Source of the DNA: CBIFWW01 sp966186435
Lineage (GTDB): Bacteria > Pseudomonadota > Gammaproteobacteria > Enterobacterales > Enterobacteriaceae
Assembly: GCA_966186435.1 (NCBI GenBank)
Contig: CBIFWW010000046.1
Location: forward strand, 1 to 21,955
Reading direction: 5' to 3'
DNA length: 21,955 nucleotides
The notes under the pieces: generated by a model
Told to the model about the DNA's origin: nothing
The model's database searches: none
Seen by the model: the letters and a program-made list of their open reading frames with translations, nothing else
Position numbers and translations under genes: made by a program
Part shown: positions 21,624-21,955 of the stretch, one piece after another
How the letters are laid out: each line of letters opens with the position of its first letter
Position numbering within the stretch: the first letter of the stretch is position 1

Positions 21624-21955
21624 TTTGCTTCCTTAACTATCCATTAAAATAACACCACGGAAGAATAAAATTATGTGGTGAATGTATTCCCTATAAATCC
21701 TAAGTCGATCTGCATTGTAAAGAAAAGGTTGGTTAGTGCGATCTATGTAAGTTAAATGTTAATTAATGTAAATAATTTGTTGATAACATGAGGGTATTAT
21801 TCAGGGTTGAAGCATTGTTTTTGCGGGGAACAGGGTTTTTTATCCATAAAGACATGGCTTGTGAAACAATAGAACTTATTAAGTTTGAAAATATTAAGAT
21901 TTACATCGATTACCCAACCGGAGATTTGGCGTGCGCCCGGATAAAGCATTAACCC
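21624..21955. promoter_or_regulatory. AT-rich upstream region of the dehydrogenase operon
   Basis: These 332 bases contain no convincing gene. They presumably hold the operon promoter, reading leftward; several weak -10-like hexamers (for example CATAAT on the minus strand at about 21671-21676) exist without a good -35. An inverted repeat CACCAC (21653-21658) and GTGGTG (21675-21680), separated by 16 bases, lies 30 to 57 bases before the start codon and could be a regulator site or a leader hairpin. The last 20 bases (GCCCGGATAAAGC) vaguely recall an enterobacterial REP element but are cut by the window edge. Confidence 0.4.

Noticed and set aside
21854..21952. A 32-codon plus-strand ORF (MACETIELIKFENIK...) at the right edge
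   Set aside because: It has no Shine-Dalgarno sequence, no recognisable similarity and an AT-rich non-coding look. It is too short to support as a gene.
21936..21955. REP/BIME-like sequence (GCCCGGATAAAGC) at the right edge
   Set aside because: Only a partial match to one arm is present and the window ends before a second arm could be seen.
1..21955. Mobile elements, CRISPR arrays, tRNA or rRNA genes
   Set aside because: I saw no transposase or integrase coding sequence, no regularly spaced repeats and no tRNA or rRNA-like segments anywhere in the window.

Overview
This is a chromosomal segment from a member of the Enterobacteriaceae or a close Enterobacterales relative. The evidence is the block gnd-ugd-wzz facing a complete his operon with an HHHHHH leader peptide, followed by yeeZ, plaP, sbcB, dacD and sbmC. 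Most proteins match the lengths and residues I remember for E. coli. I cannot name the genus from sequence alone.

Left edge (1-4120, plus strand): gnd, ugd and wzz. This is the usual downstream flank of an O-antigen cluster, which would lie left of the window. UDP-glucuronate from Ugd and chain-length control by Wzz serve surface polysaccharide assembly. The first part of ugd is distinctly AT-rich, as expected next to a locus that recombines often. A hairpin with U-tracts on both sides (4084-4120) ends wzz and the convergent his operon.

Histidine operon (4146-11450, minus strand): promoter, leader peptide hisL, attenuator, then hisG-D-C-B-H-A-F-I, with all junctions overlapping or nearly so. 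HisB and HisI are the bifunctional fused forms. All eight enzymes look intact, with their catalytic residues present, so the pathway from PRPP and ATP to histidine is complete.

Middle (11577-17830): yeeZ (SDR-like protein), a 559-bp non-coding stretch, plaP (putrescine importer), convergent sbcB (exonuclease I), divergent dacD (PBP6b, TTG start) and sbmC (gyrase inhibitor) with a near-consensus LexA box. Relative to E. coli K-12 as I remember it, yefM-yoeB, yeeY and yeeDE are absent. The plaP upstream region is the most intriguing part. It holds several hairpins and a 55-codon ORF with a ribosome-binding site. That ORF runs through a strong intrinsic terminator, and three consecutive Arg codons fall on the terminator's 5' arm. 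This looks like an undescribed attenuation leader.

Right end (17843-21623, minus strand): a three-gene operon for a periplasmic FAD-dependent sugar-acid dehydrogenase of the gluconate 2-dehydrogenase type: Tat-signal small subunit, GMC flavoprotein with a Cys cluster likely to bind Fe-S, and triheme cytochrome c. It would oxidise an aldonic acid outside the cytoplasm and pass electrons to quinone. The last 332 bases hold its AT-rich upstream region and no convincing gene.
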